Origin: Rutstroemia sp. NJR-2017a BVV2
Taxonomy: Eukaryota; Ascomycota; Leotiomycetes; Helotiales; Rutstroemiaceae
NCBI GenBank assembly: GCA_002946415.1
Contig: NJPS01000016.1
Span: 124,001-188,000, forward strand
DNA length: 64,000 nt
Direction: 5' to 3'
Shown: piece by piece, positions 47,430-58,446 of the stretch
How the letters are laid out: every line of letters starts with the position of its first letter
Numbering within the stretch: the stretch's first letter is position 1
Translations under genes and position numbers: made by a program
The notes under the pieces: generated by a model
Databases searched by the model: none
What the model was told of the DNA's origin: nothing
The model's input: the letters and a program-made list of their open reading frames with translations, nothing else

Positions 47430-48485
47430 TTGTTTGTATTGTGTGTAATGGGGTGGTTTGTGTGTGTTGAGCTTTTTTATGTGTATGCATTTTGGCGTTT
47501 ATTAGGAAGGAACAGATAGCATTTTTTGGGCTTTTTGGAACGGCATGCATATCAGATCATGCTTTCGGATTCATTAATTGATTGCATGTATATTTCGGGA
47601 TCGGGACGGGTTGGGTTGGGTTGGGCATTGACTGGAAGGATATACCCCCAGCTTCACTGGACAAATAGGGAATGGATGGATGGATGGGAAAAGCATTTTT
47701 ATTTTTACTTTTTATCTTTATGTGTTTCGTAATAAGACTGAGGGTGGCAATGATTGAGATTGAATTGAGAGTGAGAGTGAGAGATCAGACAGATCCCGAC
47801 TGGTTGGTTGTTTGATTCGTTGTTTTTATTATGCGTTTGTTCACCCTCCGCTCTTATGGGAGGAAGATGTTGGGAGGGAACTGATAGATGGAGGGGTGAA
47901 GGGATAGATGGGTGAGGATAGGGGAGGATAGGATTAGAAGAGGGGATGATGGGATTAGAATAAATAGTTCTAGTCGATATTAATATTATACGAGTTGAAA
48001 GAGACGTATATAACCATTCGTGATTTGATGTGCTTGTGACTGTACTGGTATTGAGTTTCCTCTTTCTTACTTAGTTGGTTAGTTAAGGATCAACGAATAA
48101 GATACTTGAGATTTATCACCTACTACTAGGCTACTAGAGTATATTGTGTAGTCCATTAACCAAACCCCCTACCAAGAGTAGTATACAGCTAAAAGAGCTA
48201 GAGTTATCCATTATTTCTACTTTACTTCTACTTCGCTTCTATATCACTTCTACTTTTATCTCTCAATTGAATGAGTGTATATTTCTATTTCATACTTGCT
48301 CACTCACCTAGTGCACACTTAAGTCGGGCTTCAATCCACCAACATATTGCATACTTCCCATTCCAAAGAATCCCTTCCATGAAGTCTAGATTCCCCTCCA
48401 CAGCGAGTTGAATGGCACTTTCACCTCCATTAGCTGCTGCGCTCCTTCACTCGCGAAGCGAAAACGAATGAATATACCGACCTGC
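47430..48485. other. Convergent intergenic region, G/A-rich left half
   Basis: Downstream of the arrestin gene the coding strand becomes G- and A-rich (47,740-47,960: GAGAGTGAGAGTGAG, GGGAGG and GGGATAG-like repeats), with a GGGTT triplet near 47605-47625. The right half is T/C-rich with CTTCTACTT-type repeats near 48220-48260 and faces the deaminase 3' end. No gene. Confidence 0.55.
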
Positions 48486-50909
48486 TCAGGCATTTATCAA
48501 TACACCACCTTCTGCTTCAGAGTCGGTAGTGTCATCTTCAGAGCTGCTTTTATACTCATCCGAAATATCGTCGTCCCCTCCTTCGCTTTCCACCGCTGAT
48601 TTGATTTCATCTCCCGAGTCTGCAAGCGCACTTGAACAGTGATCCTCCTCCCCGCAATCCCTTTCCCCCCCAGCACCCCTCCACCTCCCAGACGAAACCT
48701 CCGTAACCGAATCTGGCTTCCACTTCCCCGGCCCCCTCATCTCATCCACCTGCCCCAGCACCTCTCTCCTAAACCCCTCCGCCATCTGATTCAACACATC
48801 CCTCCTCACCCTGTCCCCTCGTTCATCCCCCACCTCCACATCCGGCGCCCGCCAATTCATATAGCTGTTGCGGTGGCTGCTCGGCACCACGAACCCGCCC
48901 GGATGCAGGCGCATGTAGTGCCAGCAGCAATAACACGCGGCTTTTGAACAGGCGATGTATTTATCGCCGGCGACGAACTCTAGAGAATGCGTGTAGAAGT
49001 GAGAGAGGATGATTAGCTCGGCGTGGATCCGCGGTCGCCAGTTGGGGGATGTGCAGTACGAGTGCAGGTTACGGGTTAGATTGTACTGGTGGTCCATGCA
49101 GGAGAGCTGGGCGCGGTACTGGGTGATTAGCGGCGGGGAGCTCAGCATACGGCCGATGATGGAGGAGAGAGATGGGTTGCGTTCGAGGAGGGGAGGGGGG
49201 TGCCATGGCGGGGAGGGGATCCGTGTTATGAGTGGGGAGGCGGGGAAGAGGAAAGAGAGGTACGTGTGCGTGGACAGGAGGATCTTAATCGCTTTTAGGG
49301 TGTGGTTTAGACGGCCGAGTATGTGTTTGATGCTGGAGAAACGAGAAGATAGGGAAGGGTGGTGTTGCGAGTACTGTTGGAGAACGTGGTAGCAGCGGGT
49401 GGAGACGGTTTCGTAGCTAAAACGACAGAGGGCAGTAAGTATTGGATGCGCGGTAGGTGTTGGATGCGCGGTAAGTGTTGGATGCGCAATGAGTTTTCTG
49501 AGAGTTTGAAGCCAGGTCATGAATTCGTCATCTGGTGATCCGTAGTGTTAATTCTTGCTAATCTTGGATGCACGGCATACGAACGAACAAACCTTTTCCT
49601 TGATCTTCTGCTCCCAAAGCATCAAGTACGAAATCAACATTCTTCTTCAAGAATCCCGCGTATGCAGATATTCTATTTCCGGCATGAGCGACCGCCTTTT
49701 CTAGTAGCTTCTCCTCCAACTCCTTGGTGTTTTCTTCCTGCACTTCGACATTCCCCAACAGCGTCAATACGTTTCTTAAGAACTCTACCGTGCGATCTAC
49801 CGCTTGACAGCGATTCGACGCTACCCAATATCTCACTCCTTCCGCTTCTGCTTCTCTTGTTCTCTCCAACGCAATCGCAGTTGTACTATCCCCTCCCTTC
49901 TCATAGTCACACAGATACGCTAGATGGCGCGTGAACTGCCGTCGTAGTAGTTTCTTCTCCTGATCATTCATCATCTCGATATCAATATCATCCCTTACAA
50001 CCTGCCCATCCGTATCATCCCCCCTTTCCTCAGCCGGCCCCATAAGCTTCGATCGTACGTGCTCATCAGGTTCAAACTCATCCTCGTCCTCCTCGTCCTC
50101 CTCCTCAGAAGTCCGCTCACCGCGATTAGGACCAAACACCGCGAGTAAGACGAGGGACTCATAGAAGCGTTTGAGGAGCTTGGGCGAGGTGGGGATAAGA
50201 GCGGGTTGCGGAGGGGACAGAGCAGCTGATGGAGATGCGCGGGTGAGGCGAGGACTAGGCGGACCGGATTTAGAGGGAATAGGGGGAGAAGGGTGCTGGG
50301 TTCTTTTAAGAGATTAGTTTGTTTTGGGGAGAAATCGTTTGCCAGAAAGGGAGACGAGGTCAGAACATGATGTTGGATATGGTTAAAGCAAGCAAAAACG
50401 TACCGGGAGCCTATCATATGACTCAAGCTAGCCTCGGATTTACTCCTTACTTTTGGAGACGTTGTTGAAATGTTGGAAGATGTTATATCAGCTGTGCCTC
50501 TTCCAGATTTCTTATCACCTCTCTTCTTGCCCTCCTTCACAGTACCCCTGGATTTCGAGTCCAGTCCATTCTTCTCCTGCTCTCCATTCCCCTTATCTTT
50601 CATCTCCATCTTCGTGCCCGCGTTTAGCGAATCAATACCATTGTTTACCTTCCCCTTATCAACTCTAGTAGTGAAATTTTGTTGTTTCCCCTTCGACACA
50701 AGTAGCTCATTGCCAGTTTTACTGTTTGAGCCAGATTTTACTTCTCCCTGCGTTTTGGTCTGATTCTTGAGCGTCTTCGCGGTCGAGCTGCTAAGTAGTG
50801 TCTCTGGCATTTGTTGCATACCGGATTCTGTTCCTTTGCTCTTCGGCATATCGTGCGAGTTGGAGTTCACTGCGTCACTTGGTTTTGCTTTTCCTTTTGA
50901 TTTCGCCAT
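48486..50909 (-). CDS. OTT_1508-like deaminase-fold protein
   Basis: Three exons, 50909-50404, 50302-49593 and 49531-48486, give 753 residues. Exon 1 is a Lys/Ser/Gly/Thr-rich disordered region. Exon 2 has a conserved fungal helical region (RQFTRHLAYLCDYEKGGDS, then GVRYWVASN). Exon 3 has the zinc-deaminase signature, RIHAELIIL (His575-Ala-Glu577) followed by YIACSKAACYCCWHYM (Cys600-608), matching the OTT_1508-like deaminase family that is expanded in fungi. The His, catalytic Glu and Cys ligands are intact, so activity is possible; the substrate is unknown. The C-terminus is acidic. A hexapeptide repeat AHPxxT (421-438) comes from an 18-bp minisatellite. Exon 1 to 2 uses acceptor TTAAAAG, chosen because it alone keeps the frame. 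Confidence 0.83.
49438..49493 (-). repeat. 18-bp coding minisatellite in the deaminase gene
   Basis: Three copies with an 18-bp period (core GGATGCGC at 49444, 49462 and 49480) encode AHPTLT, AHPTPT and AHPILT. In-frame length variation would not break the protein. Confidence 0.85.
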
Positions 50910-51507
50910 TTGCTTTTATTTGTTCTGGAGAAAGAAGAAGGAAGGAGGGAAGGGTACACTTCATCTACCAAGAGTCATCTCTTCTCTTATGTTTTATTCA
51001 AAGCAAATCGGATAATAGTATGAGAACTGACAAGTTACTCGATAAATGCAAGATAAGGCTGGCATTTCTATTGGCCCCGGTCTGCCGCTGCAGCTGGATG
51101 GAATAGGTCTGCTGGGGTGATGGATGGATGGAGGGGTGCGGTTACCTGCATGGAGTGTGGTACGAATGTGGAGTGATATGCAGCCAGCAAACCCAAAGGG
51201 GGTAAGGTTGTAGGCGTGTATCAGAGAAGGAGGAAATGGCGGGATGGATAAAGTTGTTTTTATGGTTCAATAAATAATGTTTGGTGCTTAAGAGTTTTAC
51301 TATAGAATTTAAGAGGTATTGGTGTTCATATTCTTGGTAGATACTGAGCAAATTCGATTATGATTTACAACACACACCACCTAATCATGCTAAGATGATC
51401 AATAAATAAGTACAAGCTCCATAAACTCCCACTATAGCTATCAAAGCCAGCGGAAGCCATAACAACCATATCAGACAACCCCAAGTTATCCCCCATCCCA
51501 CCCTCCT
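50910..51507. other. Tandem intergenic region: deaminase promoter and 3' flank of the secreted-protein gene
   Basis: About 600 bp with no credible gene; frames here are antisense extensions of the neighbours. Confidence 0.55.
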
Positions 51508-53125
51508 CTACTCCTCCCAAACCGCCAACCCCATAAACGTCTTACTACTCCCCAACGCATTCAAATCCAACGTCTGCTTCACCGCTCCCCCTGCCGTCTC
51601 CGCCACCGTCACCATCCCCGACGTCTTCAGCACATACAAAAACGCATTTCCATTCCTGCCCCCCGCCGCCTTCGCATCCAGACTCCCCAACGTATTCGCA
51701 TCCTGCGCGAGGATTCTCTTAATCGCGCCGGTTTGCGCGTCCACGGCTGTGATATTCGGGTGCGAGACGTCCATGAGGTAGACTTCGTTTAGCGAGGGGT
51801 TGAACACGCTCCAGCAGATGGCGCCCTGGCCGGCGACGGGGATGGAGTGGGTTTCAATTAACTGGTGGGTGCTGGAGGAGATGGACATGAGCGAGGCGCC
51901 GTGGGAGGGGTCGGTCACGAGGAGGGAGGAGGGGGCGACGAAGGACATGCCGAAGTTGATGAAGATTTGGGGGGGTTGGGAGATGATGCCTGTAGTGGAG
52001 ATGCTGTGGTTGTGGGGGGTGGAGGCTACGGGGTAGCTGATGAAGGAGCCGGGGGTGGTGGGGGTGCCTTTGAGGGAGACGAGGAGGTTGTTGGAGGCGG
52101 GGTTGAAGATGATGTCGGAGGCGGTGCCGGCGGGACCGACTGGGGGGGTGGTTCTGTTGAGGGGGTGGTTAGTTTGGTTATAGGAAAAGGAGTGAGGGGA
52201 GAGAGAAGAGTGAGGATTCGAAGGTAGCGAATAGGACAAAGGCATGATGGAAATCAACATACTGATTCAAAGCAATCTGTCTCAATCCCCCAACAGCCTG
52301 CAATCCCTTTTTCGGATCTGCAGAGAAACATGAAACACCTGCTACGGCACCACCATTGAGAACACATGCTATTTCATAAGTTAGTCAGACCTCATTTGTC
52401 TTTTTCTTTATTACTGAGAAACAACAAAAAAGACCCACCTTGTCCCAATTTCTCCGAATACGCAACAGCAACGGGAAACTCGCCCATAGTAGCGACGGGC
52501 TTCCCGACCAAGCTTGGATGAAGGGGGTCGTTGACGGGGATGGAGAACATGGATAGCGTGGCGCTGCCGGCGTTTACAGTGAAGAGGTACTATTTCATTG
52601 GGTTAGTTGACCTGAAACAAGCGAAGAGATGTAAGGACAGAGGAGAGAAAGGGAGGCGATGAACTTACATTTCCGGCCACAACTACGGAGTGTTGACTGA
52701 AGAGCGAATCTATTCGCGGGAGATGGGTTAGCTAAACTTTTTCTATCCCTCTCTTTCCATGCTCTTCTCAGTATCATCTTTCTTCCCTTCCCATTCCCTA
52801 CTCCATCCATCCCCCGTAGAAGAAACGAAAATAAAACAAGCAACAACATACCAGCATTCCCCGGCATAGGCAGCGTCCCCGCACTTGCATTCATGGCCGG
52901 CGCATCTAGACCCAACATCCCCTTACCACCAGTGAGAGTACGAGTGGGATTCGACAACGATCCATCAGCCGCGATAGCCATGGCGACGATGGCTGAGCCA
53001 TTGGGGTTATTGTCGAGGACGTATGCTGCTGAGAGGGATTGCTTGCAGGCCATGGGGGCTGCGTTGGCGAGGGAGAGAAGGAGGAGGAGGGATGTGGTTG
53101 TGGTTGTGGTGGTGAGAAGATGCAT
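51508..53125 (-). CDS. Secreted propeller-like protein (lactonase / carboxymuconate-cyclase style), function unproven
   Basis: Five exons: 53125-52852, 52709-52669, 52589-52439, 52368-52263 and 52153-51508 (405 residues). The N-terminus is a signal peptide: MHLL, seven Thr, a Leu-rich core and ANA|AP near residue 22. The mature part shows recurring blade-like strands: AYVLDNNPNGSAIVAMAI, HSVVVAGNYLFTVNAGSATLSMFSI, GEFPVAVAYSEKLGQACVLN, GTASDIIFNPASNNLLVSLKG and CWSVFNPSLNEVYLMDV. This is the layout of secreted seven-bladed lactonase/3-carboxymuconate-cyclase-like propellers common in fungal secretomes. I see no catalytic signature that fixes a reaction. The second exon is only 41 nt. A TATTTAAG box lies near 53230, about 105 bp upstream of the start. 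Confidence 0.8.
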
Positions 53126-55094
53126 TGTGGTGGCTGGCTTGTAGGATCTTAGGTAGTTGATTGTGGAGGTAGCTGACAGCTAGTAGAGGAGAATGGATTC
53201 CAAACGAAATAGAAGGTACGTTCCTCTTAAATAGAGATAGAGGTAGAATCGAGCAATGACAAGAAAAGGTATTGGAAGAGACTCAACTGCGATCCCAAAA
53301 CCTGATTATTGACTGACTGATTGATAAATAGACCGATTAATTAACGATCCAATTCCAAGAAGCAATTCACTTCTTCCTTATATATCCTCACAACAACTCA
53401 CCTCACCTGCCCGATTTCATCTCATTCCATCTAATCCCATCCCAAACCCAACACAAAAAACCCAATCCCCTCTCCCAAACCCACCTCAAACTCCGCACTT
53501 CCCATCCTCCATTCGTCAGTTCTCGCAGCATCATCACAAACCGCAATCAAAGACCCGCAGCGAAGAGTAAGCGCACCCCCGCCGATGAACTCCAACCCGG
53601 CACTTCCCCCGTACGAGAACAGAGACACCAGTCGAACCGTGCCTCATGATTCCAAAGAAGCGCATGTATACATCTCGTTTACATTAAGTTAAGCTTTTTG
53701 ATTCCAAAGACCTAACCTTAAACACTTCGTAAAGACGAGACGAATGAAATAATTCTCCGACCATGGACAGGACAGGGGAATCGGGGGGTTACAAATCGCG
53801 GGCGCTAGGGCGGATTAGGAAATACTGTTTCCATTGTTGTGGCTGTTGGTGAGACGTGAGGACAGGGGCATGGGTTGGATGCGAGACGACGATGTGTGAG
53901 ATGAGATGACACAACACAGCACAGGGTAAGAAAAGATGAGATGAAAAGCAATGAGATGAATTGACGTAGATAATGACTAGGATGAGAGGATATAGATGTG
54001 TAGAAGAGAATAATAAATAATGCCGATTCGATAGAAACCACAGATAGGATGATGATGGTCTTCGAATTGAGCAAGTTTCCATACTACCACGTGACTATGT
54101 TTGACGGGTTGTACGTGATCTAAGGATGACTGGCCAAGTTTTGCGTACCGATCGATACAGATGGGACGTCTGGGGATTGACCACATAACTACTCAAGTAG
54201 GCAAGCAACCCCGCCTTTGTTGCCTTTGAGTAGTTGGTACTACTTTGTTCCCCGGGATGATACCCGTTTTGCCGTGAGCCAGGAGGTAACAATATCTTTG
54301 CCTGTCCGCCGCCAGCACAAACGACGGCTACCCAACCCTCAAGCATACGAATAATGTGCACAAGCCTGCAGTATCTTCCAGAGCGAGATGCGACGAGAGA
54401 AATTGTTTCTCAACTTTTATGGAGAAGGCGTACATGGTATCAACAGTGAAGCACCTTCTTGATCAGATCAGCCTCGACATAGGAATATCTTCGTCCTCCA
54501 TAATAGATTTCTAACTACGGTCTAGTTGTCGTTCACTAAACACAAGTCAGAACCCCGTTCATCATACCCTAAGGATCGAGGTAGCTTACCTGATTCCACT
54601 CGCTCAATCAACTAGTGTTCACCCAAAACCCCTAGCCCCAAATTGTACCTCTGAAGGAATTTCATCGTCGGCCATACCGAACGTCTCCATCCATTTAGAA
54701 CAAGTCTGGTTCTTTACTCGGTGGTGATGTTATTGTGGTCTCCATTCTATTCAGAGGCGGAAGGGCAAATACGAGAACTTCCTTCGACACCTTCCGGATC
54801 GAGAGAGTGTGTGGTAAAGCTCTACCACTTGGTCATCTCTTCTTCTTCCCGCCTCCATCATGATCTTGCTTGGTATTGATGCCAGGCGGTTCTACCGAGT
54901 CGACAAGTTGAGAAGAACGCTGTGGTTCGGATGAATGAGGCGCAGAACCTTTGTTGCAGAGAACTTTCCGTCAATTGTCTGAACACCAAAGCCAGAATGA
55001 AGTGATAGTCTTACCCGGCGTCAATTAGAGCCGCATATTTCGAGCTGCACCGAGTATTATACCCAATTGAAGATAATTACACCCTTCCACTATC
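53126..55094. other. Intergenic region upstream of the secreted-protein gene
   Basis: About 2 kb. Holds the promoter of the secreted-protein gene on the left and the 3' flank of the 2EXR gene on the right. Frames at 53789-54082 and 54095-54361 (minus) are low-complexity and match nothing. Confidence 0.5.
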
Positions 55095-55793
55095 TCACCT
55101 CAACCACATCTGCACCGCAGGCGGCTCTCCATTCTTCCACTCGAACCCGGACCCATGATCCAACTCCCACTTCACCGTCGAAACATACCACCTACACTGA
55201 CTAATCTCCTGCTCCACGGTCCCAGGCCCCTCGAAAAACATCCTTCTCAAGCGTTCCTGACTCGGCAAACACCTCTCAAACCTAATTTCATTCCCGGTAA
55301 AAAACCCCAACCCCTCATCCGCATCATCATCCCCCCTCCTCAACACCAACGCCACATTTTTCAGCCCCGTCAAACAGCGAATCTCCGACAACGCATCATA
55401 TCTAAACAGCCTCAGAATCTCCCACAAATGAGCATCGATAGCCACGCGCTCAATGCGATCCCGAAACTCGCAGATGCGTAAATCCGCCGCGAGATCGCCG
55501 CCCGGCGAGCAATCCTCGTGCTCGAAGAACAGCGTATCGAGCGCAAAATCGATATAAATGGTGGAATCGTAGTTGGGGTTTAGTTGCAGGAGCGTGTAGT
55601 GCGCGAGGAACAGACTGCGGGTTTCAGAGGAGATGGACAGCAGCGCGGGCGGTGCGCTGGGCGTGATGTAGGATTTCGTCGTGCGGGAAAATCGGATGGG
55701 GAGGATGCGTGGCCCCGGGAGGAGGTACGTCCATATTTTGAGACGGAGTTCGGAGGGCAGGTTGAGGAAAGCGGGGAATGTCGTGGCCGACAT
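55095..55793 (-). CDS. 2EXR-domain protein
   Basis: Intronless, 232 residues from the ATG at 55793, which has a strong context (CTCCACCATG) and lies directly before the domain. The frame is open 42 codons further upstream, but that extension is Ile/His/Tyr-rich and probably leader. The N-terminus FPAFLNLPSELRLKIWTYLLPGPRILPI is split here as FPAFLNLPSELRLKIW plus LLPGPRI, the hallmark of the 2EXR domain, a small fungal-expanded F-box-like module. It is followed by SAPPALLSISSETRSLFLAHY and a strand TIYIDFALDTLFF, both typical of the family. The biochemical role of 2EXR proteins is unknown; protein-interaction function is an inference. Confidence 0.85.
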   Translation of the reverse strand: MSATTFPAFLNLPSELRLKIWTYLLPGPRILPIRFSRTTKSYITPSAPPALLSISSETRSLFLAHYTLLQLNPNYDSTIYIDFALDTLFFEHEDCSPGGDLAADLRICEFRDRIERVAIDAHLWEILRLFRYDALSEIRCLTGLKNVALVLRRGDDDADEGLGFFTGNEIRFERCLPSQERLRRMFFEGPGTVEQEISQCRWYVSTVKWELDHGSGFEWKNGEPPAVQMWLR

Positions 55794-57219
55794 GGTGGAG
55801 GAACGAGAAGTTTTGGCGGAGCTTTTTTGGGGGTGCTGGTGTGTGTAAATTGGATAGAAAATGGATATGCAATGGGATAAGATGTTCGATATGTGGAAGA
55901 TATTAATTATTATAGACAATTGTGTACTCGAATTCGGAAATTGAGAGGTGTCGAGTTGAGTCGTCCACCTGGAGGTGAGAGGTTGTTCGGTTGTGAGATG
56001 TGAATGATTATGATTGTGGAGTCGTGGAGCAATGAGATGTCGTAGGTGGTCAGTGCTAGCTAGCGGTGCTTTCCGCGCTCTGTAACGCTATAGGGCAGGT
56101 CGAGTAGATCGCTAAAGCTTTCGGATCAGCTGAAACATTTCTCTTCTTTAGTTTCGAAACGAAATCCTTCAATTATCACTGTCGAAGTTGGATGGAAGAG
56201 TTTACGAGTTTCTTTTTGTATGGCTGCAGGTACCCAACAAGGTGGATTCTTTCTGCGGTACATTTATTTATAGTCGGTGTCTATCGGTCTATCACCTCCA
56301 TCTCTTCTTTCCAAAGTTATTCAAACAATAGAGATGGCTATCTTCTGTCTGAGTATCCAGGTAGATCGGTTTCACGCATCCGCATCACATGCATAAATTG
56401 TCCTTTAAAGCAGGCCATCTGGACCTATGATACAGTATACCACGGTACACTCATGGGATAACACTTATTACAGTTATAACAAAGTGTTCAACATCCTATC
56501 CTCGGTTTTCGATATCGGCTTCTCGACAGATGTATATATGCACGCACTAACCTGCAGTCTGCTGATTAATATCAGAGTTCAGACATTTCACTGACACCCC
56601 GTCAACCCCGGCTTCTTTATCTGCTATCCATTTTATTCGCCGTAAGAAACGCTCTGAGTGGTGCATACGAGAAGTCGTGAGGCAATAGATAGAGAAACGT
56701 CATAGCTTTTACCAAAACGAAATTCCTGCTCTTCCAGTGATAACTGTGTGAGTGACAACGATGACGAGTGAATGAGTAGTACTACATTTCGAGATCAATG
56801 ATAATGGAGGGCGAGTTTCTCGATTTCAGAGACTCATCTAATGCTACACCCGGAAATTGTTTAAACGATGCAGTGGTATACGCAGTATCATATCTTCATG
56901 GTAACGTTTGGTGGACCCCCTTTCTAAGCGAGGTCTGAAGATGGAAGATCTCATATGTTGGTAGCCTTGTTATATTATCATGGTCCCAATACTTCTGCGC
57001 GTCGGAGTTTCTATACTCGATACTAGAATCGGAGATTTATGAAAGAAGCGTATGTCAAAATTATAGACTGCGGCGGAGCGGCCGATATTCCCGTTTGTGA
57101 GCTCACTTTGTGGACATTAGCTAGAGAAATAGAAATCAATTGAGCTCTGAAACTCGAACACAGATATATTGAAATTCATTACATGTGAAGCAGATAATGG
57201 CCAGTCCGTGTAAAGCACA
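55794..57219. other. Intergenic, nothing recognised
   Basis: Between two minus-strand genes: the promoter of the 2EXR gene on the left, the 3' flank of the epoxide hydrolase on the right. No frame above 90 codons with any resemblance. Confidence 0.5.
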
Positions 57220-58446
57220 TCAATACGATATACGCTCCGTATTGACATCTTTCAAGAACTTCAAGACAATCTCAACCACTTTCTCCGGCTGTTCTTGCTG
57301 TACCCAGTGGCCTGCCCCATCAATCAATTCTGTACCCTTGAACTTAGTACAAACTTCTTTCTGTTTGTCAACCACTCCCGGCTCTTGATAAGTCCCCCAA
57401 TCTTGCTTTCCACTTATAAATAGATATGGAATGTCGAGCTTTCTCCCCGCAAATAGCTCCACATCCTTCAGCAACCCAGGATCGGTAGATACACGGTACC
57501 AGTTCAGCGCTCCTTGAAACCCGTTTCTTTCGAATTCTTTGACATATACGTCCAGGTCCTCGTCAGTCAGCCACCTTGATCCCAGTTCTCTAACTTTAGA
57601 TAAGTCTTCTGACTTCATGTCTATTGCCACAGCCTCTGGCATAGAAGATTTGAGAGGCATCACGTAGTAGTAAGGAAGCTTCTGTAGCTCGGAAGCAGAC
57701 CATTCCTCCAGTGAGTGTGGTTTATTACCATCCCAGTCCGCGGACTTTAGATGGAAGTAGCCTCTTAAAAATTCATGCAGATTTGATCGAGGATTGATCA
57801 TGTCAGAGGCGGCTGAAGCAGTCGAATAATACCACTTGTAATGCTTGCGCGGTTCTGGAAGACATGCCAGTGCTTCATGGATATCCTTTTGAGCGGATGG
57901 CGGGTGAGGGTTCGTCGCTTTTGACGGAAGAACAGGGGCACCTTTGAACGGGTGCGACATTGTGACTACCCTACATTGAAGTTAGAAGTGTGATCGACAT
58001 TGAAGGTCGAGCTAGATAGATGTATACGATTTAAATAAGTCAGGTCGCATCAAACCACACATACTCGCGCCGACTGCACCAAAGTCGTGTCCGATCACAC
58101 ATGCGACTTCGTGATACCCAAGAGCATATACCAAGATGACAGCATCCCGAATAAGCTTGGTGAATGTGAAGGTATTCAGATCGACGGCAGAGAAACCTCG
58201 AGTGTCCCAGCCGGTGGTTCGACCATAACCTCGCTGATCATATGCTATGACGTGATAGCCTTCGGCTGCAATGGCAGGCATGATTTTGCGCCATGAGTAG
58301 GCAAGTTCAGGAAAGCCATGAAGGCATAGAATAAGTGGATGTTTGGGATTACCGGCACTGAGGATATGATACTTTAGGTCGTGAGACTGTAGGTAGGATT
58401 CAGTGATTCCTGACGGTAGAGGTAGGGGAGGATAGTTCTCAGCCAT
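57220..58446 (-). CDS. Epoxide hydrolase, alpha/beta-hydrolase fold
   Basis: Two exons, 58446-58028 and 57970-57220, encode 389 residues. Soluble epoxide hydrolases open epoxides to diols through an ester on an Asp. The oxyanion motif HGFPE is at 43-47, the nucleophile Asp121 sits in GHDFGAV, the charge-relay Asp330 in SGKQDWGTYQ and the His361 in GAGHWVQQEQP. A lid Tyr298 in ALNWYR matches the proton-donating tyrosine of this family; Asp rather than Ser at the nucleophile separates it from esterases. The splice restores FKSVVTMSHPF. The start at 58446 (AAAATGGCTG) is the first true ATG. No targeting signal is seen, so probably cytosolic or peroxisomal. Substrate (detoxification or a fatty-acid or secondary-metabolite epoxide) is unknown; no biosynthetic cluster surrounds it. 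Confidence 0.93.

Noticed and set aside
55794..55919. 42-residue N-terminal extension of the 2EXR protein
   Set aside because: Ile/Tyr/His-rich sequence unlike the family; the ATG at 55793 has a better context and abuts the domain.
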